From Girardinichthys multiradiatus (Eukaryota; Chordata; Actinopteri; Cyprinodontiformes; Goodeidae): a DNA stretch of 64,000 bases. A program made the position numbers and the translations under genes. The notes beneath the pieces are model-generated. The model did not search any database and was not told where the DNA came from. It saw only the letters and a list, made by a program, of their open reading frames with translations. Shown here piece after piece: positions 60,901-64,000 of the stretch (the first letter of the stretch is position 1; each line of letters starts with the position of its first letter). Location of the stretch: contig NC_061813.1 in assembly GCF_021462225.1 (NCBI RefSeq), positions 21,848,442 through 21,912,441 of the forward strand, given 5' to 3'.

Positions 60901-62350
60901 TCCACTTTATTTCATCTCATCCCATCTCATCCCATTCGGTCTCATCTGATCTAACCTGACATGATATGATCTCAGATATTACTTTGCTGTTGCATGTTAA
61001 TAAATACTGACTGTGGTTTCACTGTTTTTAAAGGAACATTTTCTACATAATCAGCACCAAAGATTGTTCATTTTGTTAATTCCTATGTATATTTAGGCTT
61101 TAGTGTTGCATTTTTAATGCTTATCTAAGTGAAATAACAATCAAAAGTCTATTTGATAACAAGCACTTTTAGTTATATCTACTGTGTTTTGGTTTGCAAA
61201 GGGTAGCAGCATATAAAATGTTGTTGACCTTTTGTTACTTCAATAAAATCCAAAAGTTTGGGAACACAGAGGTGCCCTATGTTTTCAAATGGAAAGCCAA
61301 GACCTACTACAGGGCTTGTCTTTTTTCTCCTTATGGGTCATGGCTAAAAGTAAATTTTTTGTTTATAGAAAAGGTCACAGAAGCATTCCACTTGCAACCT
61401 CCAGGTCATAGTGCACAAACTACATTACAATGACCATCATTCCTCGGAAAGAGTTCCATCCCGAGAAGGGCAACACATTAGAGCAAAGAGAAGTCTAAGG
61501 TCACTCACCGTCCTGTCCTGACTGAGAGGTTTTGACCCAGAAACCTGAGGAGGTGAGGCGGTCCATGTTCCCAAAGGCAGGCATGAGCCCAGTCCTCTGC
61601 TGTTTTTGCCAAAGTCTCATCCCACACCTTAACACATACAATGAAATGGTGGAGGCAAAGAAATTCATTAAATGACTAAAGCCAAAATAATGACCCAAAT
61701 CCTTAAAGTAAGGTGATGCCTTGTGACACTCTTTGCAAATGGTTTGAAAGGACATTGCAGCATAAAGTTCCAACACTGGAAAGGACACAACAGCAATTTA
61801 ATTGCAGATACTGTAGCAGTGAAGTAATTTGACAAATAGAAAATTAAAGCCAGCTACAATGACATCTGCATTGGAGTAACTTGAAACTAAAACATTTACA
61901 CTGTAATGTCTGACAGATCACTGCTGTTTTTTTCCAGGTTTCACTACCATCTGGCTACCAGTGTCACACAAAGAGCCCTGCTGTTGGGAATGACCAGCTA
62001 ATTTAATGGCCTTATTGAGTAACTTTTTTGCTGTGGGGTCAATTGTAGAAAATGTTTGAATGAAAGCTTTGACTTACCATGTATTCCATATTGGAAGCTG
62101 GAGGAAACACTCTGCCTCTCACTTTATTGTGATAATCGAGGATGGCAATCATGTCGTTCTGACTAATATACCGCTTCCTCCTGGTTTTGGAAACTGTTCC
62201 GTTTTCTCCGTGACCGTGCGCCGCACCAAACCCATTGATGTCGGCACCTGGCGTGGATGAGGACGCAGCAATGGGACTTGTGGCCAGCGCACTTGCTCCC
62301 CAAGATATGCACATAACTACTAAATCTATGGCAAATAACTGGAGTTTCAT
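57952..62350 (-). CDS. pi15: PI15, peptidase inhibitor 15, secreted CAP protein (5 coding exons, 258 aa)
   Basis: Secreted glycoprotein of the CAP superfamily; the human protein was described as a weak trypsin inhibitor, and its physiological role is uncertain. Exons: 62350-62078, 61627-61509, 60492-60360, 60271-60156, 58087-57952. All introns are GT-AG and the phases give 777 nt, equal to 258 codons plus stop, the same length as the human protein. Residues 1-23 form a signal peptide. A short propeptide has an NGT glycosylation site (50-52) and ends at the furin-type site KTRRKR (55-60). The CAP domain follows: LDYHNKVRG (71-79), CLWEHG (108-113), GQNLS (122-126, another glycosylation site), [20 protein letters not shown] (167-186) and [14 protein letters not shown]. 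The C-terminus is NYLHWFK. The start is the ATG at 62350; an in-frame TTG four codons upstream is not used. Together with crispld1 it forms the PI15-CRISPLD1 pair. Paralogue a or b is not decided. Confidence 0.97.
58088..60155. other. pi15 intron 4, nothing recognised
   Basis: The largest pi15 intron, about 2.1 kb. Opposed frames of 73-89 codons at 58.2-58.8 kb have no recognisable domain. Confidence 0.5.
60835..60965 (+). repeat. Degenerate (CATCT)n-type pentanucleotide repeat
   Basis: Repeated TCTCATCTCA, CATCCCATCT and CATCTGATCT units over about 130 bp in pi15 intron 2. The [17 protein letters not shown] frame is an artefact. Confidence 0.85.
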
Positions 62351-62660
62351 GTTGGGTTTCAAGGAAACTGCAGATGAAATATTCAGATTCCAAGATGCGT
62401 CTGAAAATAAAACAACAACTCAAGATTTTAATATGATGTATCCAGACAAGCTTCGTTGTCATGTTGCACATAAAAAGAAAAATCAGTTTTACCTTTTAAA
62501 GCGCGTCGTGCTGTCTACGCCAAAGTTGGCAGACAAGTATTACTCCTAAAGCTGCTGTGACGGTTCGCGGATGGAGACACAGAGCAGCGATTCAGTTGGT
62601 CCTTTGCAGACTTTGTGAGTGTTTCAGGAAGAGTCCTGTTTTGCGGATTTATATAGCCTA
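62351..62660 (-). promoter_or_regulatory. pi15: pi15 promoter, 5' UTR and 92-bp UTR intron
   Basis: On the minus strand a TATATAAAT box lies at 62655-62647, which predicts transcription start near 62620. A noncoding exon would end at 62493 with the donor AAAAG|GTAAAA. The acceptor TTATTTTCAG ends at 62401, giving a 92-bp intron, and 50 nt of leader then precede the start codon. The TATA box and both splice sites are seen directly; the transcription start is inferred. Confidence 0.7.
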
Positions 62661-62699
62661 TTCCCGCAGTGGATAGTGCAGGAAGTGCGCTTGCCTCAG

Positions 62700-63630
62700 G
62701 GATAAAACGCACAGCCCCTCCTTGTCACCAGAGACGCAGCATCATTTTAGTGCGTTTTTTTTAATGTGTTCCATCTTACAAAGAAACGAGGTTGGGAGGT
62801 GAAATTTAATTTATTGATGAATTAGCAGGAAAAAGGTGTTCTTTGCTTGGAAACGCAGACATACAAGTGCTTATCTTTATCCTTTGGTTTCGTTTTTATG
62901 TACGAATCATGAGAACCTTATTTAGTAAGTTTCTGTGTTTTTAATAAGCATAGGGAAGAGATTGACAAGTTCACAGTTTTCAAAATAAGTGCTTTCCAAA
63001 GAGTTTTTTACATGTCCACTTAGGAGGACATGTGTTTGGTCTTAACAAACTAAAGTGAAACCTATAAAATAATATATTTCTAACTAATATGGCCACATGA
63101 CAGTTTTGACAATTTCCCCATATTATTCAGTTTAAAGAAAGAATAACATCCTTCTTGCTGTTTTACTCAGCCTGTGTGTTCAGCAAGCCCCTGTCCCATT
63201 TCAACACACATTTAATCTAAAATAACAAAATAATTTTTCAGAGAAGTTAACAAAAAGGAAATGAGAGTCACAGATGAACTCTATGATACACAAGCCTAAT
63301 CACATGTTAGTTCAACTAAGGAACAACACACAAAAAAAGACGTACACATTAATAATGTTCTGTGAGCATCCAGATATTTGATATTTGACTTTCATTTGTC
63401 CCTGAACTCATAGGTGACACATGCTCAACTTCCCCAGCTGTTTCAGTATCTTCAGATACTTCAGCAACCTTGTCTTTCTTAGCATTGACACAACTGAACA
63501 TTTGCAAAAACTAATGTTTTGGTAACAGTAATTGTAAGTTAGAGTAAAAAAAGCTAAATTAGTTTGTAATTGCAAACTAGCCCATGATGGATGATGTCCA
63601 CTTTAAAAATAAGGTGAATATATGTAGGTT
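62700..63630. other. Intergenic upstream of pi15, nothing recognised
   Basis: AT-rich sequence upstream of the pi15 promoter, with no coding signal or recognised repeat. Confidence 0.45.
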
Positions 63631-63631
63631 T

Positions 63632-63972
63632 GCATGATGGCGCAGTTCTTAGTGCTGTTGCCTTGCATCAAGAAGGTTCTCAGTCCATATTTTGGCCTTG
63701 GGTCTTTTGGTATGAAGTATGGATATTCTCTACATGTGGATTCCCTCCAGGTAGATAGACTTAGTCCCACAGTCAAAAAATATGTATTATAGTTTAATTG
63801 ATCTTGTTAAATTGCCATTAGTGATGACTGCTTGACCTGTGTGTCTCTGTGTTGCCCTGTGATGGACTGGTGACCTAACCAGGGTAAACACCGCTTCTCT
63901 CACAGTGACAGATAAAGACAGGCTCTAGCCCCTACATGGCCCTGCAAGAATAAGAGGGTATAGAGAATAAAG
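63632..63972 (+). repeat. Teleost SINE-like repeat
   Basis: The sequence has the well-known teleost dispersed-repeat landmarks: GATGGCGCAGTTCTTAGTGC at the head, TCCCACAGTCAAAAAATATG, TTAAATTGCCATTAGTGATG, then TCTGTGTTGCCCTGTGATGG and ACTGGTGACCTAACCAGGGT, and finally an AAGAATAAGAGGGTATAGAG tail. The head may be tRNA-derived. The copy is diverged and runs near the end of the window. Confidence 0.75.
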
Positions 63973-64000
63973 AACACAATTATTTTAAACATTTAAATGA

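Noticed and set aside
62351..62362. TTG upstream of the pi15 ATG as a start
   Set aside because: It is not an ATG. The ATG at 62350 fits the family start and signal peptide.
1..64000. tRNA, rRNA or CRISPR arrays
   Set aside because: No canonical A and B box pair with a foldable tRNA, no rRNA block and no regularly spaced direct repeats were seen.

Overview
The window is vertebrate nuclear DNA, almost certainly from a teleost fish. It has spliced genes with GT-AG introns, AT-rich intergenic and intronic sequence, many microsatellites, and a repeat load typical of teleosts: Tc1-like DNA transposons, Rex1/CR1-like and L2-like LINEs, short TGTCAT...ATGACA solo LTRs and a teleost-type SINE. The sequence does not fix the species. 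No bacterial, organellar or CRISPR features were seen.

Two protein-coding genes can be assembled exon by exon, both on the minus strand. The upstream gene is pi15 (coding 62350 to 57952, 5 coding exons, 258 aa), a secreted CAP-domain protein. It has a recognisable TATA promoter and a 92-bp intron in its 5' UTR. About 17 kb downstream lies crispld1 (coding 40742 to 14076, 14 coding exons, 517 aa), a secreted CAP protein with two LCCL domains. All reading frames close across every junction. The order PI15 then CRISPLD1 in the same orientation matches the human arrangement. The three internal CAP exons have identical lengths and phases in the two genes (119, 133 and 116 nt), the signature of an old tandem duplication. 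Teleosts carry a and b paralogues of both genes, and the window alone does not say which pair this is.

Layout: 1-13.3 kb is intergenic, with a solo LTR (179-530), two pieces of one LINE family (1.9-2.7 kb and 11.1-11.8 kb), an L2-like LINE interrupted by a Rex1-like piece (7.6-9.7 kb) and a Tc1 relic (12.4-13.1 kb). 13.3-41.4 kb holds crispld1 with its presumed UTRs and promoter; its introns contain Tc1 relics, MITEs, an L2 copy, a Rex1 3' end and several unclassified repeats. 41.4-56.6 kb is intergenic, with a young Tc1 element nested in a solo LTR (43.5-45.7 kb), a solo LTR nested in an older Tc1 relic (49.5-50.8 kb), a long Rex1-like LINE (53.1-54.0 kb) and another Tc1 relic. 56.6-62.7 kb is pi15. 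62.7-64 kb is upstream sequence ending in a SINE-like repeat.

No undescribed gene system was found. The most interesting observations are the shared exon plan of the two genes, the datable nesting of mobile elements, the catalytically broken but very young Tc1 copy, and several structure-prone tracts (a 33-base G run, a G-quadruplex-like cluster and a perfect 12-bp hairpin).
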